From positions 21,484,041 to 21,548,040 of the forward strand of contig NC_044011.1 in NCBI RefSeq assembly GCF_900496995.4: DNA of 64,000 nucleotides. The letters are read 5' to 3'. Position numbers and translations under genes: made by a program. Below are positions 46,630 through 60,100 of the stretch, one piece after another (within the stretch, counting starts at the first letter, position 1; every line of letters starts with the position of its first letter). This DNA comes from Aquila chrysaetos chrysaetos (taxonomy: Eukaryota > Chordata > Aves > Accipitriformes > Accipitridae). The notes under the pieces were generated by a model. That model was not told where the DNA came from and did not search any database. It saw only the letters and a program-made list of their open reading frames with translations.

Positions 46630-46901
46630 GGAGGTTATTTCTGCCCGGAGGCGGGGTCGGAGGGAGGCGCCCGGCGCTGGGGCCGCCTCAGCCCGTGCCG
46701 CCAGTGGCTTGGCAGCTGTCGCTCGGCGAAAGCAGGGGAGCCGAAGAGCGATTCTACAAGTGGTTCCTCCCCCCGCGGCCGACTAATTTCGCCCGGAGGA
46801 AGAGCGAGGTCCTGCGGGCGGCAGGAGAAGGAGGTCGGGCTGCCGGGGGTCGGCTCGCCGGGTAGTCCCTGCAGGTGCGGGGGAGAAGGGAGCGGCGCGT
46901 C

Positions 46902-46967
46902 ATGGTGCCGGCGGCAGACACCGAAGGAGGCTGTGCTCGTCTGCCCGCCTCCGGCAGCCTTCGCTAG
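46902..46967 (+). other. Candidate uORF 1 in the presumed MAP3K5 5' UTR
   Basis: An ATG at 46902 opens a 21-codon frame ending at TAG 46965-46967. It is out of frame with the MAP3K5 start. It matters only if transcription starts upstream of it, which the sequence does not settle. The peptide has no recognisable features. Confidence 0.3.
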
Positions 46968-47053
46968 CGCCCGCGGGGGAGCCCCTCGCTTCAGCCCGGC
47001 CGCCTCTTCCCTCCAGCAGCTCGGCGGGACCGTTCCGGGGCAGGCGGTGCGGC

Positions 47054-47068
47054 ATGGCATCCGCCTAA
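47054..47068 (+). other. Candidate minimal uORF 2 in the MAP3K5 5' UTR
   Basis: An ATG at 47054 in a good context (G at -3 and +4) reads M-A-S-A and stops at TAA 47066-47068, sixty bases before the MAP3K5 ATG. So short a frame with a strong start could lower initiation at the main start or favour reinitiation. It is probably within the 5' UTR because it is so close to the start codon. Confidence 0.45.
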
Positions 47069-47127
47069 CCCCGGCCAGCGCAGCAGAGCCGGGGACGCGG
47101 CGCGGCGGCGGCTGCTCCTCCGCCGGG

Positions 47128-47533
47128 ATGAGTGACTCCAGCGAGGGGATCATCAGCTTGCCGGTGCCCAGCCCTCCCGGCGGCGGCCCCCCCTGCGAGG
47201 AGGCGCTCGGCAGGCGGGCGCAAGGGGCCGACGCCGGCGCCCGCAGCCTCCTGCCCGACTTGGCCGCGCCGCCGCCCGGCACCCTCTGGGCTGAGGACGG
47301 CGCCGCCGCCGCCGCCCCGGGCATCGCGGCGCGCGCCAAGGGTGGCGGCAGGCGGACCGCCGTCACCTACGTGATCAACGAGGCGAGCCAGGGGCCGCTG
47401 CTGGCGGCGGAGAGCGGCGCCCTGCAGAGCCTGCGGGAGGCGTGCGAGGTGGTGGGGGCCGCGCTGGAGACCCTGCACTTCGGCAAGCTGGACTTCGGCG
47501 AGACGGCGGTGCTGGACCGCTTCTACAACGCAG
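47128..47533 (+). CDS. MAP3K5: MAP3K5 (ASK1) coding exon 1, N-terminus only
   Basis: MAP3K5/ASK1 is a cytosolic stress-activated MAP kinase kinase kinase. It is held inactive by reduced thioredoxin and activates MKK4/7-JNK and MKK3/6-p38. This exon encodes residues 1-135 plus one base of codon 136. Residues 1-74 are Pro/Ala/Gly-rich and poorly conserved, with a short Ala tract near 59-63. Residues 75-135 are very close to human ASK1: RRTAVTYVINEASQG, then ALQSLREACE, then LETLHFGKLDFGE and DRFYNA. This is the start of the thioredoxin-binding N-terminal domain. The ATG has G at -3 and aligns with the human start (MSDSSEGI against MSTEADEGI). The frame runs open upstream to 46933 but shows no ATG there. 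The donor is GCAG|GTGAGA, phase 1. No later exon was found before 64000, so the kinase domain is off the right side. Confidence 0.96.
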
Positions 47534-48582
47534 GTGAGAGCGGCCCGCCGGGGCTGAGAGCCGCCGCGGCAGCGGCTCGGCCCGGGCCCGCCGTCACCTC
47601 CCTGGCCCGGGCTGCCCTGGGTTCGCCGCGGGGCGGCGGGAGCAGGCGGGCCCTCGCCCGCTGCGGGGTCAGCTCCGGCCGCGGAGCCCTCCGGGGGCTG
47701 AGCCCCGCGGTGCCCCCGGGCTTCGGTGACACCCTTCGGGCGGCCGCGGCGGTTACGTGGAGAGGCAAAAGTGCGTCAGGGCCTGTTTTTGTCGTGTCCC
47801 GTCCCCCCCCACTAATGTGTTTTAGAGAAGAAACTCTCTGTCAGCAAGCGTGCTGTGAATCAGCACGTGTGATTTTTACCTGTGGCTTAAACGTGACCTG
47901 GCTGTTGTCTCCCAACAGAGTGCAGGGGTGCACGTTTTTACTAACACGCTGAGCTCTGGCTGAAGCAGGCAGGAGCTGCGAGGCCCCGGGAGTTTTGAGA
48001 AGCATATTTGGCACCAGCCACGTAGCTCAACAATTTCTTTGTGCAGACACAGTATCTGGGACGTGCCGTGTGTTTGTGCTTGGAAGTTTTGTGCTTCTGA
48101 TATTGGTTGCATAAAACATTGGTGGTGGATGGGCTTGAACAAAGAGCTACGCGCACCGATGTGGTTAGTTGGCGAGAATAGCCTGTTCTGCATCCTCTCA
48201 CCCCAGTTTGCCAGCTTTATCAGCGATAAAATTGTAACACCTTTATTTAAAGGTGTGGTGACCCGAGGTTGTGTGTTACGATTTACTTGGCCCCATTTTT
48301 AACAATAATAACAAAAACTGCCCCGTCTTTTTTATGTTATTGACAGATATATGGTGTGAACATAGAATAAAAAAAGTCTGCTTACTAGATTTGTAAAGGC
48401 TTCATACAACTAAAATTATAGTTCTGCATTAATGTCTTTTTGCCTTAAAAAAATCAGAAGCAGGAGATTGACCTGACCTACAATTTTAAGCTTATTGTGT
48501 GGTATGGTTTTTGCATATGCGAATACATGCAAAAATAAGCATTTAAAAAGTTTTGGCTGATATTGTAGTTTCCACCTCTCCT

Positions 48583-48650
48583 GGGGGGGGGGGGGGGGGG
48601 AAGAGAAAGGAAAAAAAACCCCACCCCAAAACAAACCAACCAACCAACCC
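48583..48650 (+). repeat. G18 homopolymer followed by purine and CCAA repeats
   Basis: Eighteen G at 48583-48600 run into AAGAGAAAGGAAAAAAAA and then ACCCCA and CCAA steps. A G run this long is uncommon and prone to sequencing and assembly error. Confidence 0.85.
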
Positions 48651-51600
48651 TGGTGGTATTGTAGCCAGTTTCCACAGAAGACTCTTCGGCATGGACATGC
48701 ATATGTGTGTCACCTCTTTGAAACTCTGCAAGCTTTGCCTCATGGACTGCTGCTTTCAGTTCAGTGAGGTGGGCGACTCTGAAGCGTGCAGTCGCAGCTT
48801 ATTCCCTCTGCCTCTTGCAGAGCTGTGTTGTTAGAGGTAACATTCTCAAAAGTCAGAGGAGCTGTCCTCACAGGTGGAAACAGGAAGGCCACAGAGCTTC
48901 ATTATAGATCCTATACTCTCCACATAAAGATAAGAGAGATTTGAAATTTCAAGCACCCTCTTCATTCCAGGGCAGGTGAAACCTGAGTCACTTTTGGTTC
49001 TGTTGTGGAAGCTGTCACGTAGTGAGGCTCATGGAGTTGAATTAGCCGTGATGTTTTTGTGCCTCTTATGTTGGTTAATTTTTAGACTCTGAGCTGTGCA
49101 ATAGGCGGGGTCTCAGTGGTTCACAGAGGCATTTCTTGTAATGGGAGACTTGACTTGAAGTGGGCCCCTTTTAATTCTGGCAGTAGGCGTCTGGCATATA
49201 GTGCTACACATAACTGCACACTTATGTAATATAGTTTTCTTATTTTAATGGCTTTTGAGCAAACTGTGTAAATGTGAAAATATTATTTTCTTTCAGTACT
49301 GTTTGGCTGTGGGAATTTAATCAAAGTATTGCAAAACAGGAAAAAACACTTTGCTGTTCTTTAGTAGCAAAGCCCGTAAACATGTAAAGAAGTAGGAGAG
49401 TTCATCGCATCCAGCTCTTGGACTAAAGAGAGCTGGATGTAGAAGTTTGTGTCTGCTCCACATATACGCTGTACTGTCTGAGCTGACGAGTCATAAACCA
49501 GCTGTGATCCCAAAACTGTGTTGTGCTGCTGACTCTGAGGCTGAACTTAGGTCTAGAAGGATCTGTGAGTTTTCATGCTTGTTTGTTCCTGTTGCATTTT
49601 ATACACTCTCTTTCTATATTTTCAAGAACTAGCTGTTCTCCAGAAACTTTAAGCTAGCAAAACAATGGCTTTCAGGTTAGGAACGGAACAGCATTGAAGA
49701 GTAGAAACTGTGTAAGCTGAAGAATGCAAATGGGGAGCAGTGTAGGGAACAAAACCAAGATGGTCATGGAGGGTGTAACTATTGCATAGATTTTTTTTTT
49801 AACTGCTTGAATGGGGTGGGGATGGAGGCATTTATAGGTAACCTACACTCCTTCCCTATTCCCCTTCTTGTCTTCTCTCTTGCTGTATGCTTTTAGTGAT
49901 CAAAGATGGTATTAGTAATTTTGATAAAGAATGTCTGCACACTACATGATTTAAATAATATAGTGTAGAACATCGTACAGCATGACTGAATGTCAAATAA
50001 GAATTTAGCAGTAAAAGTACTTTCAAATTAAGTAATGGTTAATTGGTCTTATTCAAGTTATCAAGTCTCACTGGACTCAGTGTAAAGGCCAACTAAGTTA
50101 CAAGAATAATGACTGATGTGATTTCATGAAGGTTTGGAAAATCAAGCTTATAACAGTTTGAATGAAATAATAAACCTCTCAACTCTTGTAATACATATAA
50201 ATCAACTGTGATTTGACAGGGGGAAGAGCTACAGTATAATGTATCTGTCTATTATCAAGTCTTCCCTTTTTAATATCTTATTTCTGCTTTGTGTAACAGT
50301 CTGAACTCTTGCTGATCTCTGATGTAGGTTCACTCCATGCCTTTCACTGCTTCAAAGAGAACTTCAAGGAGTATTAAATCTAATCTCAGATGTAAATACT
50401 CATCATCCACTCTAAATGTGGATTAGCCTCCTAATAATCTTCTTCTGCCAGCTTCAGTCAACTGATGGTCCTTAAATGCTGAGGCATAATTAGCAATGCA
50501 TATGAGTAGTGAGTAGGTCTCAGCTATGTATAATTGAACCATTCAAGCACCAAATACTAAGAATGAGCCTATTCTAGCACTTCTGCTTGCATCGTTTAAA
50601 TTCTGCTTGATTTCAGCAAAAAAAAAAATTGCATCTTGAGAAGCAATTGTCAAATCAGCCCTAGAAACTCTTGGAAGTGTGTCTGACAGAAATAGAGATT
50701 TCAACATTTATCACATTTTCCTCAACCTAAAGAGATAGTAAGGTGAGGAGAGAAAAATCTAGTCCAACTTCTTGCAAAACTTGATGTATCTGGGTTTGAT
50801 CAGCTGTCTCAAGGGCTTTTTTCCTTCATGAAGAGGATACTTAGAGTATTTCTTTTTTTTTTTTTTTCCTCCGGTTGTGTTAAGCTGCTGCAGGTGATTT
50901 GCAGGTCTCTCAAATTCAGCTTAATTTCTAAACAGTTCAGGAATGTTTAAAGAGTCAGGCAATTAGAGATATGCCAAAATATAGCAGGGAAACTTTTCTA
51001 CAATGCAGTAGATACTCATGGTGTTTTAGAAGTTACTGTAACCATTGATATTTGTAATTAAATGGTGTTTTCTCTACATTATAATGACCAGATCTGCATA
51101 TCCTGTTGATTTTTTTTTTCTTTAATTGCTCAATTCCTTTTGAAAACTGAGCCATAAATGAGAATAGGCACACAAGAGTGTGTCTGTCTTAAGTAAGCAT
51201 TCATATTTTTTCTTTCCCATCTTTTTTTAGGCAATTGAAATTAGGATGATTTGCTTTCTGTGCAGATCTTTACCTGGTCATTTTGTATTACACAAATGCA
51301 TTAAGGACTATCTGAAGTGAGTGTTTTAGAAAAAGAAAAAAGGTAGAAGTACTGTAAATGAAAAAAATACCATGAATCAGTAATCTGGGTCAACTCTTCA
51401 TGGGAGGGAGGTGCTCTAAGTCAAGCTAACTTCTTCACACAGGCTTTTAGGATTAGGCAGATTTTTGTTGATTAAAGAAATACCTCTTTTGGCTTGTAAT
51501 CTGGCATTTACTTTTAAATTGTATTGATTTTAAAGGGCAGGGTAAGTTAGGGGTGAGCGTTCAGTTGACTAGCAAGACAAGTGATGTACAAGTGACAAAA

Positions 51601-51746
51601 CCAGGATAACTAATAAAGAGAGGTTTTTTGAACAACCTGTAGAGTACAGTACTGTAAAGGTGAAAGTTGTGCTCTTTCTTCTTGAAGAAGTTAGTAATCT
51701 CATATTTGGGGAGAGATACACCTTATCAGAAATCTGTCTTATTCTG

Positions 51747-51856
51747 GAGTACCTTGCACTGTCTTTTGGAGAAACTTCTGTTGACTTACAATGCATGGAT
51801 AGAGTACCTTGCACTGTCTTTTGGAGAAACTTCTGTTGACTTACAATGCATGGATA
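51747..51856. repeat. 55-bp perfect tandem duplication in MAP3K5 intron 1
   Basis: Copies 51747-51801 and 51802-51856 are identical, beginning GAGTACCTTGCACTG and ending GCATGGATA. The exact identity points to a recent duplication or an assembly artefact. Confidence 0.93.
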
Positions 51857-54800
51857 GAGGGATCACTTGTATTAGTATTTTTAGGTGTGTGTTCCTCCTG
51901 CTTGTCTGCCTTGCAAGATTAAGATACAGAACAAAATTAATTTTTTGAAAGAATGGTAACTTGTCAGAAGCACAGTATCAAGCATTCTGACTTTTGTGTA
52001 CGGGCTCAGAGGGACCAATAGAAGATAAGAAAGATCCTGCAGTCTGTGACTGAAGAGGCTCTGGGTTCTCTAATCTGTCCAGTCACTTGTTTTAGGGTGG
52101 TTTTGAAGCTAAACAGCTTGACTGATGTGCTTGTCGTACAAATCCTCCTTGTAACTTTAAAGCTGTGTTATACTAGGGAAGTTGCTTTTCTTCAGCTTCT
52201 TATGCTCAAGTTTTATGAATGAATGGCCCTTACGATATTATTTTGTACTAACACTGTTGTGTGGGGCTACTGAGGGAATTCCCCATAACAGCTATGATTG
52301 ACTAAAATAGAGTTCAACGAATAACAGATAATAAAATGGGTTTAGCCTCTTATCATAGTTTCTAGAATTCAGCATCATTGCTTTTAGAATTCATGCAGGC
52401 TTGGGCTAGAAATTGTCAGTGTCGGCTTACTGGGCTTAGAAACATATTGTGCAATGTACTTGGGGAGAATCGTGGCATACAAAATGACAAAATCTTCAGA
52501 GAGCCAGTACAGTCATTTGTGTGGAAAGTGAACTTTGTTTGGAAGATGGTCTACACCTAAATTGTTTCTGCAGACTTTACAGAACATTTATGGATTGTGC
52601 ATTTATAAACATTTACAGGCACACAGAAATGCAGTAAAGCAGTACCAGGCCTCAACTGTATTCTTGCAGTTTCTTCCTATTTTTCTCTAAATATGCTAAA
52701 TTCTATGATGCTAATTTTTTTTAAGTGATTTATGCCTTTATATAAGTTTCCTGGACTTTCTGTGATTGTGACACACTAATGAAGACTCTTCTCTTAAACC
52801 CCAAAGAGGTGATGTTCTTTTCAAAACTGATGTTCTTGACTCTAGCAGTTGACGTGAATGTTTTCTGTGGTAAAAAGTGGCATACTCCCTTCCATATTAG
52901 CTGTTTGTAGCAGGAAAAACCCACTACTAGAGAGAGAGTAACTGCAAGCTTTATTCTATTCCATATTGTCCCTGAGAATGATTAGGAGGTTTTCACCATC
53001 TTTTTCTCTGTACTTCCTGATTTTTTTTTTTTTTTTCATTTCACTAATGGAGTTTTGTCAGACACTTGAAATACTGCACATGCTTTCCATGATTATGCAG
53101 CATTTGCACACATGACTTATTTTACTTTTTTGACAACCACCCCCCTGTCCCCTGCCATTTCCCCAGGTGCTGCTGAATCATCACTATTGTTTCTGTAGCA
53201 TCATGACTGGAGAATCCCTGTTCCAAATGATAGTTCTCATTAACATAGCAGAAGAAATTATCCTGATGCATTATTCTTGTCCAACTTCAGAGTCAAGGGC
53301 AACTACTAAGAAAAAAAAAAAGTTTAGTCCCACTGTCAGTGGAACTTATGTTGAAAGAGCTTTGCATTTCAGCAGCGCTATGTTGCAAGTGATGAGCTGG
53401 AGCAAGAAATGCTAAGTAATTTAATAATGCAGGTGGTGTGCAGAATAGAGTTGATCATTATAGCCATACTCAAGATAGACATGTCAGGGATGTGAGATGT
53501 TATGAGTACAGAATCTTTGTGTCTGAATGCTTAGTGTATATTGTAACATTTAAATGGTGTGCGTTATAAAGCTCCTTTTGACTCTAGATATTGATTCTGG
53601 ACTCTATTAGAAGGCAGCATTAGAAACCTAAAACAGATGCATGGCATGTTGTCAACGTAAAACAATATTTCATTCTGAAGCACCTGAATGTGATCTATAT
53701 CTACAACAAAAATGATGGTGATGAGTCTGGAAAAAAAAAAAAAATCCTGATATAAAGTTTCTTTTGTTTGTTCATAGTTAGTGCTAGTGAAGAACTTCTG
53801 AATTTATGAAGAAATTATGGGATTTGAAACAACATATTCACAAATACTTCTGTTGCTGGACCAGCTGTAAATTTTATAACCAGATTCCAATATTGGTACT
53901 GTATGCATAACTTCCATCAGGCTACCTGTCAATAGGTGACTGGAAGACTAGTATCCCATCAGTTTCTGTATGAAGGAGGAAGAGCGCAGCAGATGCATGG
54001 AGGGCATGTATGGAGTGGAGGTATGTGGGCTGTGACACCTGGCTTCTCTTTCAAACTTAGTCACTGGCCTGTCCTAGCAGTTTATAGCTCTGCTGTGCAG
54101 CAAGGGCTTCCTGGGGCCTCTCCCCCAGCTGAGAGGCTTGTACAGCATTTAGCATGGGTGTTCTGGGCACAGAAGCATGATCCTAGAGTGAATTTCCAGC
54201 CATTGCTATAATGTAAATAATATTAAGGGTATGCTCTTAACAGTGCTTATTTACTAGATCTCCCAGTGAGATCAGTGAGACATCTGGATAGACAGTCCAC
54301 ATCCAGGCTTATGTTGGATTATTAGAAGTTACAGGCTTTTGAAATGCTACTTTCTGTTAAGTGCATCAGGGTGTTAGAGCTAGTTTTCAAATACTGTGTG
54401 CTGCATAGTGTTTGAAGTTGTGGGAGAAATGCAGGTTATGAAATTATTAAGGTCTCTTAAAATACAGTTGAGATGTAAAACTCATTGTGAGGCATCTGTA
54501 GGAGCAGACATCATGAAAGTATATTCCCCAGTGGAGAAAACACTGAATGGAGCTAGATAAATGCTTTTTGAGTGTAATGCAGAAGAAAGCCTGTGACTGA
54601 TTTTTCTGCAGTTTGTACTTCTGTAGCTCTGAACAGGATGTGTCATACAGAAATGACTCCTGAATTTACCACAGCCGTGATAAGAATTTGACTTCTCTTT
54701 TTAGTCACTTTCTAAAGTAAAGAAGGAGGATACAAAAAGCTGTAAATGTAGCAAGTGACAACAGAGTGAAACAAATTATGTTAAAGCCTAAAGGGTTAAG

Positions 54801-57085
54801 TGAAAAGTGGAAGAGGCCTTAATACATTGTTTAGCACCATTATCCTTAGAAAATTTTCCAGTCTGTTATGGTCTTAAATAAAATTAAGTTAAGCAAGTGC
54901 AAGTTTCAGTTCTATGGCAGTTCATTTTCTTTCATCTCTCAGTAGAGAAAAGCTGAGTTTTAAGTGTTCTGTGATGCTGGTCATTTAAAACTTGTTCCTT
55001 TTTTTCCCCAGCCCTTTGGAACAGTCACTATTTAGAACTGTTGTATTTGTATGCATAGGGAACCTGCAAGTTGTAAGTTATACCCAAAGAAACTCAAACT
55101 CAGTGGCTCAACAATGATATGGATTTTGCACATTTGTGATTAATAAAATGGAAGTTATTGCTGGGACTGCCACCTTTCATCGTAGGCTCCCTGCTTTAGA
55201 TTGTTGCCGAACATCCACTGTCCACAGTTGTCTCCTGCTGCTTATTTTGTATGGCTTCTCTGGGGGTTTATATTTAGCGATACAGATGTACTTAGAAGTA
55301 CAGCATTTGTTAGAATGAGATAGACATATGAAGCAGTTAGTCTTGTACAGCAGAATGTGTGTGTGACAGACGACAGCAGAATCTGTTTTGACAATTGGGG
55401 GAATTTTCTGGTAATCACTGATGGGTAGATTTCTGTAAGAAGTTTGTAATTGTTTGTATTCCAAGAGAAAATGAACCTCAGGCTGAGCTTGACACACAAG
55501 CACAGACTGCTTCTTTTTAGTGTATACTACTTTTTTTTCCCTCTGAGACCAAATTTATTCCTTGACTGGAGCAGATACAATCCTTCTTTCAGTTATGAAG
55601 AGCTGCTGATCAGCTACTAACAACGGCATGTTGAATTCTCTTCTAAATCATGTCCGCCTTTATTCATAACCTTTGGGATGCATTCAATTGCAGCATGGGG
55701 TTTAAAGATTTCCCACAGACTGACTCATTTGAAGTCAGTGGGAATCTGCACTCTTTCAAATCCCACAAGAAACGTACGTTTTGATTTAGGAACTAGATAC
55801 CCTTGTAAAAATTCGGCTTTGCATTTCTCCCTTACTGTAATAAAGTAAATGAGTTGCTCTGGGACTTGCTTGCTGATGGCATCAGTGGATGTCTCTTGCA
55901 GAGTGTGCACTCTGGGTGAGTAACCAGCTGGTGCTTTCAGTGGTGAAGACAGCTTTTCAGTGATGTTTTCATGCAAGAGTTATCGTAACTCAGAGTTTTA
56001 TGTCATCTTCCCCTTTACACAATACCTGACTGGTACAGGTATAACAGTGCTTTCAGTACAGTTTTTTCTGGCTTACTAGGGAATATAGACTGAAACCTGC
56101 AGTCTCTGAAGCATGAAGATGCAGGTTAAGTAATTATCAAGAGTTGAAAGTCCTCCAGCGCCTTCCCATGGACTTTGTGCTTCCAACAGAAGAGTGTGCT
56201 GTGATGTGCAGGAGTGCCTAAGTCAGTCATCTGACCATAGCACAGAAAGCCCTGGGTGTGAACAAGGAAGACTCAGTGATGTACCAAGAAGAAAGGAATG
56301 CTTGTACTGCTGTCGGTATTCACTTACAGTTGTGAAGTGGGGCCTCTCATGCTTTTGGATGAATTTATTCAGTTATGTTGATACGGTAACAGAGTGCTTC
56401 ATTTAACTCCACCATAGCGGCACACCCATAAGATTAAAAGCTCCTACTTCCACTGCTCCACCTTCAGTATGATTTTTACAGCTATGCATGCTTTTGAATG
56501 TATGTGTGCCCTCCATTGGTTCTGCTTCCATGTGCCAGCAATAACGTGGCATGATGGTGAAAGCCAGGTTTTTGGTTGTGTGCTGCATCCTGTCTTCACT
56601 TGCTGCTTGCAGCTCATGCCATCGGTGGAAGTGACGTGCAGCATCTGTGGAGAAGGGCAGAAGCTATTTGCCTCCCAAACGTAACATTGTCTTCCATATC
56701 GCAATTGGAAATGAGAAGTTTTTGCCAGTTGGTGTGAAGAACTGAGAATCCTTCCAAGTCTCCTTGGGAGCAGAATTTGGTCAGTTCCAAACTCTGTCAC
56801 CATTCCTGGTTCAAGTGCAATTGCAAAAGGCTCAGTGACACTGTCCCAATCACTTTCACTAAAAAAGAAGTTGTTACCTGTGTATGTAAACAGGACTTCA
56901 GTTTATTTACACTTCTGTTTCCTTGAGGTCAGTTTCAATTTTTGTTTTCCGCAGAACTGAACTCCACTGGTACTTCATATAATAATAAATACACTTCATA
57001 TGATACTTGGAGTCCTTTAATGTGTAGTCTCTTATGGGGGTTTTCAGGGACCTTGCAAATCGTGCAAACTGCTGTGCAGAAACTA

Positions 57086-57103
57086 TTTTTTTTTTTTTTT
57101 TTT
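57086..57103. repeat. Poly-T tract
   Basis: Eighteen T in a row. On the minus strand it is poly-A. No retroposon body was recognised beside it. Confidence 0.75.
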
Positions 57104-60100
57104 GCTTATGATGATGGAACTTATTTCAGGAGGTAAACTTCCCTGATTAATTAATTCAGTATTTGTATATTATTTACATTTCAAGACTGTGAAGCCCATG
57201 TGACTCTACCTTCCACAACTGCTTTTTATGAGTGTATGTTAATTAGGAGAGGAACAGAACTTCTTAAATATTTGGGGTTTTTTTATTTTATTTTGAGACT
57301 GTATAACTCAAAACCTTGGTGGTTCTAGTTTCATTTTATTTCTGCTGGAGATTTTTATTCCTTTTATGCCTTTCAGGGTTGTCACTGAATTTGGGAATTT
57401 TCCTGATTTATTAACCAGGAATAACAACTCTGGGTATAGTGAGTGTTGTGCATATGAAGCATAGGAGAGGTTGCAGGGCAAACCAGAAAGAAAGCGGCAC
57501 TTCCAAAATATCCTGTACAGTCATAGCATTGCTGTACAAAGGAGGATTTATTATTTTTTTGAAAGGGCGCTAGTAGCGGGTGGGAAAGAGCATGTTCCCT
57601 AGTGCTGCAGCTCTAAAGTGAGGAGGGGAGACAAGACATTACCCTTGTCATGAGAGCAGACTGATGTGGCCAGTGCTGTTACCTTTGAGGGAGTGCTGGG
57701 ATCTTGCAGCACTGCCTGCTTCTGGTCTGTTCTTGAGGGATTATGTTCTTTCCTACCCCTAGATCAAGAGTGAGCAGAGGACTCTTTTTTTTCCCCACTC
57801 CCTCCACCTACCCCCGCTTCTACTTGCTCTCACAGACCGAGGGCAGCACATGGGTACGCTGACTTACTACAGCCATAGAAGGCCATCTCCAGTGGTGAAG
57901 TCTGAACTTCACATGGCATTGCTGAGTCCAGGTCTGTAGCTGGCATGAAAGTACTTCCTCAGCCCCTCGGCGTGAGGGAGGAAGCCCTCTGGCCTGGGCT
58001 AGAGGTGAGGACAAATGCGGTATGCTGGGTTCTGGACGAGCCTTCTCCTAGGCTGGGTCCAATGTGGGCAGCACTGTCCGGGGTCAAGAATGCACAATGC
58101 AGCCCAGCCCGGCTGTGCTAGTGGCTTTTTGCTGGACCAGTCTCTGGTTTCTGACCAGAACTCTGTTTGCAGATGAGTTTTCAAGTGTCTCATGGGCTGG
58201 ATTTAGCTGCCACTCAATGAGCTTGTATTGAAGCTTTACTCGGATGCACTTATTTCTTTGAGGCTTAATAACAACAGAAGTTTGTGGAGGTCATTAAGTG
58301 TGAAGTGGTTTTAACTTGGTTTAAATACCTCAATGCACTTGGGTGTATTTCATAATTTTGAGGAAATTGGAGAAAGTGTTAAAAGTATGCATTCTAAAAG
58401 TTCTCCACAAAAGAAGCAAGAAAATAAGGATTCTTGCCAGTAATTCTGTTACCAGAACCTATGATCTCCCTTTTCCAGCTGATGCAAGAAGGCCAAAATG
58501 CAATAAAAGTGCTAGGAAAATGGACTAATCTAAAGCAAGAGCTTCTGTAGCAAATCCTGCCAGATGGGTGTGTAACTGGAAAACTTCCAGTCCCTTTTGT
58601 TGCTTAATTGCTTGCATTTTGGTCTGTTTTCTGCAGTGTCCCAGAAGTGTCTCTGCTTTGAATGATCAGTGTGTTGACAACCTGATATTTTGTCTCTATT
58701 TATTTCTTCTCTGTTCAAGTACTTTAATAGTAGCTCCAGTGGAAAAATTTCCTGGTAGGCAGACTTTCCAAGCCTTAGTGGATTTCAGTTTATGCTGTGA
58801 CTGGTTGAAAACTGGCAGTTGCCTGTCTTCAGGATTTAATTCAGTTCATAAGAAATTATTTATTCCTTATCCATTATGATTTGAAGCTATTGATTTAGAG
58901 CTACTGCCATAGTAATTTCTAGCTGTTCTTTTGCAGTAGAACTGTCTCAGACTTCCAACACTAAAAGGCCTAGTTGGCATGGCGTATTTTCAAATAATCT
59001 TTAATGCTGATAAATAAATAAATACAAGTAAGGTGACAGTTACTGCAATATGCTTGTCAATATCAGAAAAGAGAATTATCCTCCTGCTAAGAGTATATTG
59101 CTGCCTGCCTCTAGCTGTAGTGCTAAGTAGGATAAGAAGATCATAAAATCCATTTTTGTATGCACTTACTCTCAAAAGGTAGTACTGTTGGAAGAGTTGA
59201 GTATATTGTATCCCTTTGAGGTGCAGTCCCATGGCAGCTTAAGTGGATGAAAAACTGGACCAACACACTTCTCCCTGGTGCTGCTTTCAGTGTTCAGAGA
59301 GTTACGTGATGAGGCAGGTCAGGGAGCCAACCTGATTGCTAACTCACCCCTTTATTTCTTTTTGGTTAGCTTTCTGTTGAGTAAGTTCTCTGAGCTGAGC
59401 ATGCATTCCAGAGGACAGACCAAAAGCAGGACGTCAGCAACCTGAGTTGAGATTGCCTAAAGGTGTGGTTTCATGTTATTCTTGATCCTGTCTCGTTGTG
59501 GGTTGCCTCATATCCTTTCCTCTTCCGGTAAGGGTGGCTAAGGAGTGTGTTTTGTGTTGGCTGTGCCAGCTGTTTGTGCTCTCAGCCTGATGTTTTTCAG
59601 AAACTTTCAGTTTATGGGAAGGTTTGAAAACATTGTTTGGGTTTTGCTCTGCATTGGAACAAAAACTTCAGCACATCTCATCAGCTGAAAGTTCAAAGAT
59701 TTTTTGCCACTCAATTTGAAATTTTGTGACCGCACCTCTGCCAGCAAATGAGAGCGTTCATGGATACCAGAGTTCAGTTGCCTGTGCTGTTAATGGTTTT
59801 GGCCTTGGCCAACTAGTACAGTCTCAGTAGCATTTCCAGTGGCCAGTTTGAAGGCAGCAACCTGATGCTAGGAGAACTTAAGGTGGGTGTAAGCCATTCC
59901 AGGCCACTTGGTCCTCATGCACAAGTGGGGCCTGGGGGATGTTTGATTAATCGGCATTGCTTTACTGGTTTAGGTGTAACAAGCATGCTTCTTTGAAGAG
60001 ATTTGAAGCTTGTGTTGACAGCTGAGGATGTGCAGAGTTGCAGTGCCATATCTATTCAGGGAGGTGGGTTAAAGATACTGCATCTGTGAAGGCACAATTC

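Larger units (their letters stand above)
46470..47790 (+). promoter_or_regulatory. CpG island with MAP3K5 promoter and first exon
   Basis: This strongly GC- and CpG-rich block spans the 5' flank, presumed 5' UTR, coding exon 1 and the start of intron 1 of MAP3K5. At 46603-46629 two GGCGGGAA motifs (E2F-like) stand directly before a GGGGCGGGG GC box. No TATA box is evident. The exact start of transcription cannot be read from the sequence. Confidence 0.8.

Noticed and set aside
46635..47366. A 243-codon minus-strand frame over the MAP3K5 promoter and exon 1
   Set aside because: It is a shadow of the MAP3K5 CpG island, with the same low-complexity composition. The plus strand carries the clearly conserved ASK1 sequence.
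47534..47952. Continuation of the MAP3K5 frame past 47533
   Set aside because: Similarity to ASK1 ends exactly at a good GTGAGA donor. The rest is GC-rich intron read through by chance.
57555..57580. GGGCGCTAGTAGCGGG as a CTCF site
   Set aside because: The base order does not fit the CTCF core in either orientation; it is only locally GC-rich.
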